From: Sphingopyxis sp. UBA6723
Lineage (GTDB): Bacteria; Pseudomonadota; Alphaproteobacteria; Sphingomonadales; Sphingomonadaceae
Length of the DNA stretch: 49,651 bases
Assembly: GCF_002454115.1 (NCBI RefSeq)
Contig: NZ_DKIH01000006.1
Coordinates: 11,734 to 61,384 of the forward strand
Direction: 5' to 3'
Shown: positions 14,765 through 22,114 of the stretch, piece after piece
How the letters are laid out: the number at the start of each line of letters is the position of its first letter
How positions within the stretch are numbered: the first letter of the stretch is position 1
Notes under the pieces: model-generated
The model's database searches: none
Told to the model about the DNA's origin: nothing
Seen by the model: the letters and a program-made list of their open reading frames with translations, nothing else
Made by a program: the position numbers and the translations under genes

Positions 14765-15541
14765 CTATCGGCAGCGCGGGTGGGTGCCGATGTCGCGGAT
14801 GTCGTAAACGCGCCCGTCGGCGACGGTCATCTGGACGCACTGGCGGCTCGCGCGGCGGTTCCACACGCTGTACGCGGTGTTGCCCGATTTGAAGCTATCG
14901 ACATTGCTGAACCCGCGGCTGCGCATCGCATCGTCGGCGCTCGACGCGCGCGCGCCGTTCAGGTCCATGAACTGGCCGACCTCGGCATAACCGCCGCCGC
15001 CATAATGATGGCCCAGGTTCGAACTGCGCTCGTTCACCCCCGCCTGATAGCCGCTCGAATAGGCGTCGGACCGGCCATAATTATGGTAGGGCGCGTTATA
15101 CAGGCCGTCGCGGTACCCGCGGTCGAAATCGCCCGTCCCCTGCTGGTCATAGTCCTTGTCCTTGTGGTGCTTCTTGCTCGCCAGCGCGGCGATCAGCGCG
15201 ATCCCGGCAACCGCTGCGACCGCGGCCCCCGCATTGTCGCCGCCGCCGCCCTGATTGCAATCAGACTTCGACGCATTTTCCACCGACTGGTACCGGCCGT
15301 CCCACGTCACGACATGCGCGCACTGCTTGCTGTCGCGGTTCCACCAATAACTATGCTTGCGGTCGCCATCATGGTGCGTTTCGATATGCGTATAGCCGCG
15401 CATTTCCATCTGCGTTTCGCCGCCGGCGCCGCGCGCGCCGACCAGATCCTGCAACCCCGGCACCTGTTTCGCCAGCACCGGCGTTGCCAGCATCGACGCC
15501 GCTGCCAGTACGGCGACCGACTTCATCGAAAAACGGTACAT
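14765..15541 (-). CDS. Exported protein with an internally duplicated Cys domain
   Basis: This 258-residue protein has a signal peptide (about 1-24, ending VLAKQ). The two ends are copies of one domain: residues about 28-93 and about 190-258 share L-x-D-L-x-GAR, M-x-x-RG-Y/F, W-N-R-x-S-K/R-QC, DGR and a final Cys. Each copy therefore has two Cys that could form a disulfide. Between them are a hydrophobic Ala/Ile segment (about 103-122), a His/Lys/Asp stretch and a Tyr/Gly-rich region (RGYRDGLYNAPYHNYGRS). It is probably periplasmic or surface-bound. Function is unknown. ATG 15541 has GGGGAAAGAG in front. Confidence 0.75.
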   Translation of the reverse strand: MYRFSMKSVAVLAAASMLATPVLAKQVPGLQDLVGARGAGGETQMEMRGYTHIETHHDGDRKHSYWWNRDSKQCAHVVTWDGRYQSVENASKSDCNQGGGGDNAGAAVAAVAGIALIAALASKKHHKDKDYDQQGTGDFDRGYRDGLYNAPYHNYGRSDAYSSGYQAGVNERSSNLGHHYGGGGYAEVGQFMDLNGARASSADDAMRSRGFSNVDSFKSGNTAYSVWNRRASRQCVQMTVADGRVYDIRDIGTHPRCR

Positions 15542-15735
15542 GCTCTTTCCCCTGCTGCATTGCCACATGGGGGATGGCGCGGCGCTTCTCGCCTGTCGCG
15601 CAGCCCGGACGACCCGATCGGGGGCGCCGCCCGGCGCTGGCCCGATTGCGGTGTCGCTATAGCGCGATTCGCGGGCCGAGTCTTTGGCCTTGCACAAAAT
15701 CCCGCGGTGGCAGGGGCGCGCGGGTGGTCATGAAA

Positions 15736-15767
15736 TAGCCCGCCCACTGGCGTACAGGGGCGGGCTA
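15736..15767 (-). terminator. Likely terminator of the DUF2171 gene
   Basis: TAGCCCGCCC (15736-15745) pairs perfectly with GGGCGGGCTA (15758-15767). On the minus strand the hairpin begins 31 bases after the DUF2171 stop and is followed by TTTC. The rest of the gap 15542-15735 shows no gene. Confidence 0.65.
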
Positions 15768-15797
15768 GTTCGAACGCCGGGTTATCGCGCGTTGGGA

Positions 15798-16037
15798 CTA
15801 TTCGGCCTCTTCGAACAGGCCGACGGCGGTCGCACCGGTTGCCGACAGGCGTATCGTGTCACCCTCCACCGCTGCGACCAGTCCGGCGGGCAGATAATGA
15901 TGCTTGCCGTCGACGCTGTCGCTCTTCGCCATCTTGATCCGCTCGCCGTCGAGACGATCGACCGTCCCGACATGGACGCCGTCGGCGCCGACGATATTCA
16001 TATGTTCCTTGATCGCGCTATGGTCATGCTCAGCCAT
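15798..16037 (-). CDS. DUF2171 domain protein
   Basis: This 79-residue soluble protein has the DUF2171 pattern: IKEHMNIVGADGVHVGTVDRLDG, read as IKEHMNIVG then GVHVGTVD, followed by DGKHHYLPAGLVAAV. The domain is related to PRC-barrel-like sheets and its role is unknown; stress or membrane-adjacent binding has been guessed. ATG 16037 is chosen because AAGGAG stands seven bases upstream, while ATG 16043 is too close to it. It has its own terminator and is a single-gene unit. Confidence 0.8.
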   Translation of the reverse strand: MAEHDHSAIKEHMNIVGADGVHVGTVDRLDGERIKMAKSDSVDGKHHYLPAGLVAAVEGDTIRLSATGATAVGLFEEAE

Positions 16038-16183
16038 CGTCATTCTCCTTGCCGCTCTGCGGGACAGCCCGCGAAGTTCTAGCCTGATACGCCCGGCGGC
16101 GGCGTTCGATCCCGACCCGCCGACGAGCCGCCCGAAAGCCGTGCCGCTTCCCAAGCGCCGCGCAAAGGCCTAGCCTGTACATC

Positions 16184-16894
16184 ATGCGCTTTCCCGCTGC
16201 CTTTGTCGCCATCCTGTTGCTCGCCTCGCCGCTGCCCGCGATCGCCTGTTCGGTTGCGCCGGGATACCGCGTCCCGACCAATGTCGAGCTGGTAGCCGAC
16301 GCCGACCTGATCCTGCTCGCGACCGTGACAGACAGCGCCCTCGCGCCCGACGCCATTCCCGAACAGCGGATTACCGTCGAACCGATCGCCGCGATCAAGG
16401 GGGAGCTACCCGCCGGCCCACTCGCAATGCCGGGATGGATTGCAAGCGGCGCCGAAGCGATGCTCAGCAATCCTTACGAGCTCAAGGACGCCCATCCGCA
16501 AAGCCTCGCGGGTGCTTGCAACCGAATGAGTTTCCCCCGCGGCTCGCGCGTCCTGTTCTTCCTGAAATGGGAAGGCGATCACTGGCGCGCCGCAGGCGGG
16601 CCGTTCAGCCGCTGGGCCGAAGACGTGCTGACCGACGACGCCCCGTGGTTGCAGGTCGTCCGCCTCTATGCCGAGGCCGCGGCGCTGCCCCCCGGCGACC
16701 GCACCGCCTATCTGACCGCCCGCCGCGACGAATATGGCTCCGAGCGCGACAATCCGGTGGCGCAATTGATCGCGACGGACATCGACCGCCAACTCGCTGG
16801 CCCGAACAAGCCGCTGCGCGAAGACCTGCCCCCGGCGCCCGATGACGTTGACGTCTGGACGATCAGCACCAAAGGCGCCGAAGCTATCGATTAG
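16184..16894 (+). CDS. Secreted hypothetical protein
   Basis: This 236-residue protein has a clear signal peptide (MRFPAAFVAILLLASPLPAIA, cleavage near residue 21) with a Cys right after it (ACSVAPGY). The spacing is not a good lipobox, so export to the periplasm is more likely than lipidation. The middle part (VELVADADLILLATVTDS, FPRGSRVLFFLKWEGDHW) resembles secreted beta-rich proteins of sphingomonads without a named domain. Three Cys are present. The stop overlaps the convergent small gene by 4 bases. Function unknown. Confidence 0.7.
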   Translation: MRFPAAFVAILLLASPLPAIACSVAPGYRVPTNVELVADADLILLATVTDSALAPDAIPEQRITVEPIAAIKGELPAGPLAMPGWIASGAEAMLSNPYELKDAHPQSLAGACNRMSFPRGSRVLFFLKWEGDHWRAAGGPFSRWAEDVLTDDAPWLQVVRLYAEAAALPPGDRTAYLTARRDEYGSERDNPVAQLIATDIDRQLAGPNKPLREDLPPAPDDVDVWTISTKGAEAID

Positions 16895-17202
16895 GGCGAG
16901 CCGCGCGGTTCGTCGTCGTCGATGCCGCCGGGACCAAGTTCGCTATCTTCATCATCGTCGCTGCGCTCGCCGCGATAGGCGTCCATATCGATCTGACCCG
17001 AGCGTTCCATCTGGCGCATATGATCGACCAGATCCTGGACATCATCGCTGGGGTCGCCCGAACTGACCTTCGTGCTCTCCGGCAGCGGGCGTTCATGCCG
17101 TGCCGCTTCCGCCACGGTTTGCGCCTGCGCCTCTTCGTCGTCCTGCTCGCGGTTGATCGCTTCGGGGGCTTCGGAAACGGTATTGCGCGGGCTATCGGCC
17201 AT
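16891..17202 (-). CDS. Small acidic hypothetical protein
   Basis: This 103-residue protein is rich in Asp and Glu and has almost no hydrophobic core (MADSPRNTVSEAPEAINREQ at the N-terminus, SDDDEDSELGPGGIDDDEP near the C-terminus), so it is probably disordered. AAGGAG stands six bases before ATG 17202. It is a conserved-looking single gene between a secreted protein and the DsbA-like gene. Function unknown. Confidence 0.65.
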   Translation of the reverse strand: MADSPRNTVSEAPEAINREQDDEEAQAQTVAEAARHERPLPESTKVSSGDPSDDVQDLVDHMRQMERSGQIDMDAYRGERSDDDEDSELGPGGIDDDEPRGSP

Positions 17203-17277
17203 GATCGGCTCCTTGAAAGGGGGGACGATCAGGGAAACGCGCCGCCGTGCCGACATGTTCCTTGGCGGGCGCCGCCA

Positions 17278-17970
17278 TCAGGCTGCGGCGGCCAGCACCT
17301 TATTCTCGATGACGCGAATGAACACCTCGGGATCCTGTGCGCCGGGGATCAGCATCCGGCCATCGAGGATAAAGGCGGGCACGCCAGTGATATTCTGGTC
17401 GGCCCAATAGGCCTGCTCAGTGCGCACCATCTCGCCGAACTCGCCCGATGCCAGGATCGACTCGGCGCGGCCGCGGTCGAGGCCGACTGACGCGGCGACG
17501 TCGGCGAGCACCGCATGGTCGCTGACATCGCGATTGTCGGTGAAATGCGCCGCGAACAGCGCCAGCTTCAGCGCGGTCTGCACCCCGGTCGCGGCCGCCT
17601 GCTCGGGCTCTTCCAGCGCACCCGCCCACGTCAGAAGGCGGTGTGCATCGAAACTGTTGCGCATCCGGAAACCGGGACCGCGATTGAATGCAAAGCCGAG
17701 GTCAGCCGCAACGCCCGCCATCTTGCCGCTGTTGGCGCGGCTCTGTTCGGCGGTGATGCCATATTTGCGCATCACATGCTCGGCCGCATCCTCGCCCTCG
17801 GGCGGCATGTCGGGATTGAGCTCGAACGGATGCCACTGAACGCGGAAGTCCAGCCGGCTTTCGAAATGCGCCATCACGCTCTGGAATTTCAGCCAGCCGA
17901 TGATGCACCATGGGCACATCACGTCGGACACAATATCGACGCTCACGCGCGGCACGCTCGGTTCAGCCAA
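17278..17970 (-). CDS. DsbA-family (FrnE-like) thiol-disulfide oxidoreductase
   Basis: This 230-residue protein has the thioredoxin fold with a helical insert. The redox motif Cys-Pro-Trp-Cys stands in SDVMCPWCIIGW near the N-terminus, the cis-Pro loop is ITGVPAFIL near residue 200, and the helical domain carries FNSFDAHRL-type residues (MRNSFDAHRLL). FrnE-type members are cytoplasmic, and there is no signal peptide here, so a cytosolic disulfide or isomerase role is likely. Start: TTG 17970 has AGGAG at seven bases. A GTG at 17991 overlaps the stop of the small gene upstream (GTGA) and is the alternative, adding seven residues. Confidence 0.85.
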   Translation of the reverse strand: MAEPSVPRVSVDIVSDVMCPWCIIGWLKFQSVMAHFESRLDFRVQWHPFELNPDMPPEGEDAAEHVMRKYGITAEQSRANSGKMAGVAADLGFAFNRGPGFRMRNSFDAHRLLTWAGALEEPEQAAATGVQTALKLALFAAHFTDNRDVSDHAVLADVAASVGLDRGRAESILASGEFGEMVRTEQAYWADQNITGVPAFILDGRMLIPGAQDPEVFIRVIENKVLAAAA

Positions 17971-17987
17971 CGAAAATCTCCTGCCCG

Positions 17988-18134
17988 TCACGCCCCATCG
18001 GGTGACCGGCGATCCTTGCCCGTGCGCCGGTCGTCCTTGCGACGCTCCGGCCCCTTGAAATCGGGATCGTCGGCGACGCGCCTTTCGGCCGACCGCCTGT
18101 CCGAACGCGCCCGCTTGTCATCATCGGCTGTCAT
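17988..18134 (-). CDS. 48-residue charged peptide with repeated Arg-Arg motifs
   Basis: The frame begins at ATG 18134 with GGAGGGG just upstream and ends at 17988, overlapping or abutting the FrnE-like gene. The product is hydrophilic and built from [DE]-R-R repeats: RSDRRSAERR near the middle, then GPERRKDDRR and GKDRR. No hydrophobic core is present, so it should be disordered or bind nucleic acid or acidic partners. The strong ribosome binding site and the tight coupling argue that it is a real gene. I do not recognise a family. Confidence 0.6.
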   Translation of the reverse strand: MTADDDKRARSDRRSAERRVADDPDFKGPERRKDDRRTGKDRRSPDGA

Positions 18135-18240
18135 ACGCCCCTCCACCAGAAAAGGAAAAGAAGCGACCCGGGCGCGATTTGGTCACAAAATGACTAAAAA
18201 GACAAGAACAGCGCCGTTTCCGGTTAGCCTGCGCACAGCT

Positions 18241-18678
18241 CTATGCCGCGATATTGTCCGGCCCCCCGGCGTTGAACGCGGAATCCTGGATCATCGCGGG
18301 TCGCGACAGCGCCCACCAACTCGCCAGCATCAACACGACCGTCAGTGCCTCAACGATCATCGCTTGGATGATGCCCCAATTGGTTGGGTCGCCCATGGCG
18401 GCGCCGATCAGACGGCCGACAAACGCGGTGCCGAACAGTGCCGCCGGCACCAGCAAGGCGCGCACCCAGATTGGAACCAAAGCCCCGATGACCGCGGCGC
18501 CCGACGCGACGATGAAAAAAGCCGACAGATCCGCGCGCAGCGTGTTGATCGCAACCCCGGTGATCGCAAAGTTGAAGGTCTCGGAATAGCTTGCCGGATC
18601 GAACAGTCCGCGCAAACCCACGATCGCAAAAAAGGCGGCCCACAACAGCACCGCGCCGCGCCAGATCCAGTTGGTCAT
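18241..18678 (-). CDS. Four-helix membrane protein, DUF4345-like
   Basis: This 145-residue integral membrane protein has hydrophobic segments at about residues 4-24, 48-68, 72-93 and 105-126, the typical layout of DUF4345. GLRGLFDPASYSETFN after helix 1 and DLSAFFIVASG in helix 2 also fit. The function of the family is unknown. ATG 18678 and 18681 follow GGGGAGA; 18678 has the better spacing. The gap 18135-18240 is short and shows no gene. Confidence 0.65.
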   Translation of the reverse strand: MTNWIWRGAVLLWAAFFAIVGLRGLFDPASYSETFNFAITGVAINTLRADLSAFFIVASGAAVIGALVPIWVRALLVPAALFGTAFVGRLIGAAMGDPTNWGIIQAMIVEALTVVLMLASWWALSRPAMIQDSAFNAGGPDNIAA

Positions 18679-18744
18679 CATTGTCTCCCCGTTTTCATCG
18701 TCCAAGCTGAACCAACAGGCGGGAATGTCAATGGTTGCACCGGC

Positions 18745-19896
18745 TTATGCAGCGTCGGCGGCAAAGGTCTCTTCGATCCAGCCGCCGCCCAGCACGCGGG
18801 TTTCGTCCGCCGCATCGTAAAGCACCGCGGCCTGTCCCGGCGCAACGCCATATTCGGCGTCGTTGAAGATCAGCCGGTCGCCGACCACGCGCGCCGGTAC
18901 GGGCCGCGCCATGCTGCGCACCTTCGCGAATACCTCGCGGCCATCGACCGCCGCCAGCCAGTTCGCCTCGCCCAGCCGCGCCGCCGATACCGCAAGCGCG
19001 CGGCGCGGCCCGACGATCACCTGCTTGGCCGCGGAGTCAAGGCGGACGACATACAAGGGTTCGGCCTGTCCGCCGATCTCAATCCCGCGGCGCTGGCCGA
19101 CGGTGTAGTGGATCAGTCCCTTGTGCGCGCCCAGCACCGTGCCATCGATATGGACAATCTCGCCCTGGTCATCGGCCTCAGGACGCAACTTGCGCACCAG
19201 TGTCGCGTAATCTCCGTCCGGGACAAAACAGATGTCCTGACTGTCGGGCTTGCCCGCAACACCCAGCCCCAGGTCGCGCGCGATTTCGCGCACGACACTT
19301 TTTTCCATCCCGCCCAGCGGAAAGCGCAGGAAATCGAGCTGATCCTGCGTTGTCGCAAACAGGAAATAGCTCTGGTCGCGCGCGGGATCGACCGCGCGGT
19401 GCAGTTCGGCACCGTTCGGTCCCATCATGCGCCGGACATAATGGCCGGTCGCAAGGCAGTCGGCTCCAAGCTCTTTGGCCAGCGCAAACAGGTCGGTAAA
19501 CTTCACGCCCATGTTGCAACGCACGCAGGGGATCGGCGTCCGCCCGTTCAGATATTCGTCCGCAAACTGATCGATCACGGTGTCGCGAAACCGGCTTTCA
19601 TGGTCATAAACGTGATGCGCAAAGCCCAGCCGGTCGGCGACCGCGCGCGCGTCTTTGATGTCCTGTCCGGCGCAGCAGGCGCCGACACGCTTCGCCTTGG
19701 CGCCATGATCATAAAGCTGGAGGGTGACCCCGATCACTTCGGCGCCTGACCGCGCCGCGAGCGCAGCGACCACGCTCGAATCGACTCCGCCCGACATCGC
19801 GACGACGATTCGCCGATCTTTCAGCGGCATCGCCAGCTGGAAGTCAGCCTGGGCAAGCCCGGCAGAAGAAATCATCGTCGCCATGATGCGCGTCAT
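18745..19896 (-). CDS. mnmA: tRNA-specific 2-thiouridylase MnmA
   Basis: MnmA thiolates U34 of tRNA-Lys, -Glu and -Gln at carbon 2, using ATP and sulfur relayed by a persulfide. The PP-loop is SGGVDSS. The first catalytic Cys is in TPIPCVRCN and the second in PDSQDICFVPDG. HYTVGQRRG and YVVRLD of the central and C-terminal barrel domains follow, as in the family. Length is 383 residues. The frame opens at ATG 19896 but has no good ribosome binding site there; ATG 19830 (MPLKDRRIVVAMSGG) is closer to family starts, so the true start is uncertain. No mnmE/mnmG neighbours are present. Confidence 0.93.
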   Translation of the reverse strand: MTRIMATMISSAGLAQADFQLAMPLKDRRIVVAMSGGVDSSVVAALAARSGAEVIGVTLQLYDHGAKAKRVGACCAGQDIKDARAVADRLGFAHHVYDHESRFRDTVIDQFADEYLNGRTPIPCVRCNMGVKFTDLFALAKELGADCLATGHYVRRMMGPNGAELHRAVDPARDQSYFLFATTQDQLDFLRFPLGGMEKSVVREIARDLGLGVAGKPDSQDICFVPDGDYATLVRKLRPEADDQGEIVHIDGTVLGAHKGLIHYTVGQRRGIEIGGQAEPLYVVRLDSAAKQVIVGPRRALAVSAARLGEANWLAAVDGREVFAKVRSMARPVPARVVGDRLIFNDAEYGVAPGQAAVLYDAADETRVLGGGWIEETFAADAA

Positions 19897-19958
19897 CTAG
19901 GGATGCCACGCCAAAAAAGCCAGCTTTTCCGACGCTCGTGTCAAGATATTGACGGGGG

Positions 19959-19973
19959 TTAAGCTTAGCTAAC
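19959..19973 (+). promoter_or_regulatory. Possible CtrA-type site before the sciP unit
   Basis: TTAA at 19959-19962 and CTAAC ending at 19973 resemble the CtrA consensus, with the second half shifted by one base. A TTGACG hexamer lies at 19949-19954. It is 56 bases before the first ATG of the sciP unit. In Caulobacter, sciP is CtrA-activated, so the position fits, but the match is imperfect. Confidence 0.28.
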
Positions 19974-20028
19974 AAGGCATGAAATGGGCATTTACGTGAC
20001 CTTAGGCGGTTCGCGCTAGACCGGCGTT

Positions 20029-20409
20029 ATGAACATGGCCCCGTCCGAATTTCCGCGCCTTGCCGGTGCGGCCAGACTGTCGAAGCCTGGCTTTGACATC
20101 ATTCTGGCCGTGTCCAGTGCGCGACAGGCTGCGCAGCCCACCGTCCGGCTGCTGGAGGCTGACGCGACGCGTCGGGCGCATGCTGCAACGCTTAACGCAC
20201 TGCGACAGATGCTCGGTGCATCGCGCCGTCTGCCGGAACAAACAACGCCACATATCGTTCGTTTCTTCGACCTGTCGGACGGGGTGAACGCCTTGCCCGA
20301 AACTATGAACAGCCTGTTTACCAGAGGATTTCAGCCGATGTTGAGTCCCTCTGATTTAGATACAAATTCGTCGGACAAATTCCCCCCCGACGTCGAAACC
20401 ATGGAATGA
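20029..20409 (+). CDS. Hypothetical protein translationally coupled to sciP
   Basis: This is an open frame of 126 codons whose stop overlaps the sciP start (ATGA). The protein has an Arg/Ala-rich helical middle (VRLLEADATRRAHAATLNAL) and a polar C-terminus ending in SSDKFPPDVETME; no family is recognised. It has no clear ribosome binding site. The overlap and the absence of a competing frame support it; it could also be a long sciP leader that happens to be open. Confidence 0.4.
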   Translation: MNMAPSEFPRLAGAARLSKPGFDIILAVSSARQAAQPTVRLLEADATRRAHAATLNALRQMLGASRRLPEQTTPHIVRFFDLSDGVNALPETMNSLFTRGFQPMLSPSDLDTNSSDKFPPDVETME

Positions 20410-20711
20410 ATATGATCGAGAATCAGAAAATCCGGCCGGCTCAGGTCATCGGCCCCCTCGGCGAACCGCTGACCATCGATTCGCTGCCGCCACCATCGAC
20501 GACCCGCTGGGTCGTTCGCCGCAAGGCCGAGGTCGTCGCGGCGGTCAACGGTGGGCTGCTGAGCGTTGACGAGGCGTGCGAACGCTACAGCCTGACGCTC
20601 GAAGAATTTGCCAGCTGGCAACGATCGATCGATCGCAGCGGGATGCCAGGGCTGCGCGTGACGCGCATTCAGCATTATCGCGATTTGTACGAGCGCCAGC
20701 AGCGATTCTGA
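20406..20711 (+). CDS. sciP: SciP-type CtrA inhibitory protein (DUF1153)
   Basis: SciP binds CtrA at promoters and blocks RNA polymerase recruitment, tuning the alphaproteobacterial cell-cycle and motility regulon. The DUF1153 body is highly typical: IGPLGEPLTIDSLPPPSTTR, then RWVVRRKAEVVAAVNGGLLS, DEACERYSLTLEEF and SWQRSIDRSGMPGLR. The length is 101 residues. ATG 20406 gives MNMIENQ; ATG 20412 (MIENQKIRP) is the usual sphingomonad start. An intrinsic terminator follows. Neither CtrA nor other cell-cycle genes lie within the window. Confidence 0.9.
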   Translation: MNMIENQKIRPAQVIGPLGEPLTIDSLPPPSTTRWVVRRKAEVVAAVNGGLLSVDEACERYSLTLEEFASWQRSIDRSGMPGLRVTRIQHYRDLYERQQRF

Positions 20712-20739
20712 TCGCGGTCGCGCAAAAAAACCCGACCAA

Positions 20740-20766
20740 AGAGGGCGCTGCGGCGTCCTCTTTTTT
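20740..20766 (+). terminator. Intrinsic terminator after sciP
   Basis: AGAGGGCGC (20740-20748) pairs with GCGTCCTCT (20753-20761) with one G-U pair, followed by a run of six T. Confidence 0.85.
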
Positions 20767-20897
20767 GCGTGCATCGCGCGCGATCCGACTGCGCGTTCCG
20801 AAAAATCCCACCCATTTCGGCTTTTTGACGGTTTCATTGCAACCCTATTGTTCACCCCGCGTTAAGCCCCGGAGTCAACTTTGGGAGTCACTCGATT

Positions 20898-21173
20898 ATG
20901 CGTAAGATGTTCATTACCCTCGCCGCCACTTCGACCCTCGCTCTTGGCGCTTGCCAGAGCCCCGCTGCGGACAAGGTCGAAGATCAGGCCGAAGCACAGG
21001 CTGAAGTGATCGACGATCAGGCCGACGCCATGCCCGAAGGCCCCGCGAAGGAAGCCATGGAAAACAAGGCTGATGTCGTCGAAGAAATGGGCGAAGAAAA
21101 GGCCAACGCCATGGACGACAACGGCGAAATCGCTCCGTCGGAAACCGGCGTCGGCGACACGCAGAAGAAATAA
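20898..21173 (+). CDS. Small charged lipoprotein
   Basis: This 91-residue precursor has a lipoprotein signal sequence: basic MRK, hydrophobic core and LGAC lipobox with the lipidated Cys at residue 19. The mature part is a single strongly charged helix with repeats of the kind EDQAEAQAEVIDDQADAM, low in aromatics, comparable with small entericidin-like or Lpp-like envelope proteins. Role unknown; a spacer or stress-linked envelope protein is a guess. It is a monocistronic unit with terminators on both sides. GGGAG lies ten bases upstream of the ATG. Confidence 0.8.
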   Translation: MRKMFITLAATSTLALGACQSPAADKVEDQAEAQAEVIDDQADAMPEGPAKEAMENKADVVEEMGEEKANAMDDNGEIAPSETGVGDTQKK

Positions 21174-21202
21174 TACTGCCGTCCCTAAACAGGCAGGGTG
21201 GA

Positions 21203-21232
21203 GGGCGCTGGAACATGGTTCCGGCGCCCTTT
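21203..21232 (+). terminator. Intrinsic terminator after the lipoprotein gene
   Basis: GGGCGCTGGAAC (21203-21214) pairs with GTTCCGGCGCCC (21218-21229) with one G-U pair, followed by a short TTT. Confidence 0.75.
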
Positions 21233-21320
21233 GTCGTGGGTGGCAGCTTTATCCATCATGTCGAACCGCGTGTGACGCCCGTCACCACTTTGTAATCTTA
21301 CCCCCGCTATGGGGGGCAGC

Positions 21321-21396
21321 GTGGCAGAGCGTTTTGGCGCTCTTGTGCCACGGCCAACCCTCCCGGCGCCGGTAGCGACCCCCGGCGGCGGGAGGG
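21321..21396. repeat. Two consecutive extragenic hairpins
   Basis: GTGGCAGAGCG pairs with CGCTC-TTG-TGCCAC (21321-21351), and CCCTCCCGG... at 21358-21372 pairs with the GGCGGCGGGAGGG block ending near 21396. They end one base from the GNAT stop and may terminate that minus-strand gene. The rest of 21233-21320 shows no gene. Confidence 0.55.
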
Positions 21397-21397
21397 A

Positions 21398-22045
21398 CTA
21401 GGCAGAACCTTTCGTACCGGGGTCGAGCGCGCGCAGCACGTCCTGCACCCCCGGCGCATCGGTGTCGGCGCGGAGCGCGGCGATCCCCGCCGCAACGCCG
21501 AGCCGATATTCGGCTACTCCGGCCGACTCACCGGTCCATTCGGCATTGAGCGATTTGACCAGTCGCTTCGCGGCGGCATTTTCCGACAATATATGGACGT
21601 CGAGCACCGCCAGCCCCTCCGACAGACAGTGGACAAGCAGCGCCGCGGTCATCATCCGCGCCAGCCCCTGCCCCTGAAATTCATCGACTACGGCGACCGA
21701 AAACTCGCCCGCGCGGCCGCCGTCGTCATAGCGCACCGCATGGACCGCGCCGATCGCCGGTTGCCCCTCGCATTCGGTGCAGATCGCTCCCCATGCGATA
21801 TGGTGATGGCCATCGACATCGACCAGCCGCTCGATCACCGAATCGGGCAGGACCGGAACGGGCGAGAAAAAGCGAAGATAGCGCGATTCCGCGGACAATT
21901 TGGCGATGCCGTCGCGCAGCAATTGCTCATCGTCCGGCGTGATCGTGCGCAGGCACACGACGGTCCCGTCGTTCAGCGCGCTATGCACCGCGATATCCTC
22001 GATCGCCTTGGCTCGTCGTGGCGCCTGTCCGTCCGTCGCGGTCAT
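21398..22045 (-). CDS. GNAT-family N-acetyltransferase
   Basis: This is a 215-residue acetyltransferase of the GNAT fold, using acetyl-CoA. The acetyl-CoA pyrophosphate-binding motif is VVDEFQGQGLARMMTAALL (the Q-x-x-G-x-G/A loop being FQGQGLA). The preceding strand GEFSVAVV and the following LDVHILSENAAAKRLVKSL are typical of the family. The N-terminal part (RTITPDDEQLLRDGIAKLS, FFSPVPVLP) resembles the acetyltransferase domain found in protein/CoA-ligase-type acetylators. The substrate is unknown. ATG 22045 has GGGAGG upstream. Confidence 0.85.
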   Translation of the reverse strand: MTATDGQAPRRAKAIEDIAVHSALNDGTVVCLRTITPDDEQLLRDGIAKLSAESRYLRFFSPVPVLPDSVIERLVDVDGHHHIAWGAICTECEGQPAIGAVHAVRYDDGGRAGEFSVAVVDEFQGQGLARMMTAALLVHCLSEGLAVLDVHILSENAAAKRLVKSLNAEWTGESAGVAEYRLGVAAGIAALRADTDAPGVQDVLRALDPGTKGSA

Positions 22046-22114
22046 CGCGGCCTCCCAGTTGGGCCATGATAGGCACCGCAAGCCCGGCTGGCAAATGCCG
22101 TTCGTTGCGGATCG

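Noticed and set aside
17515..19749. 744-codon frame on the plus strand
   Set aside because: It runs across the antisense of the FrnE-like, small peptide, DUF4345-like and mnmA genes, with Arg/His/Gln-rich text typical of shadows.
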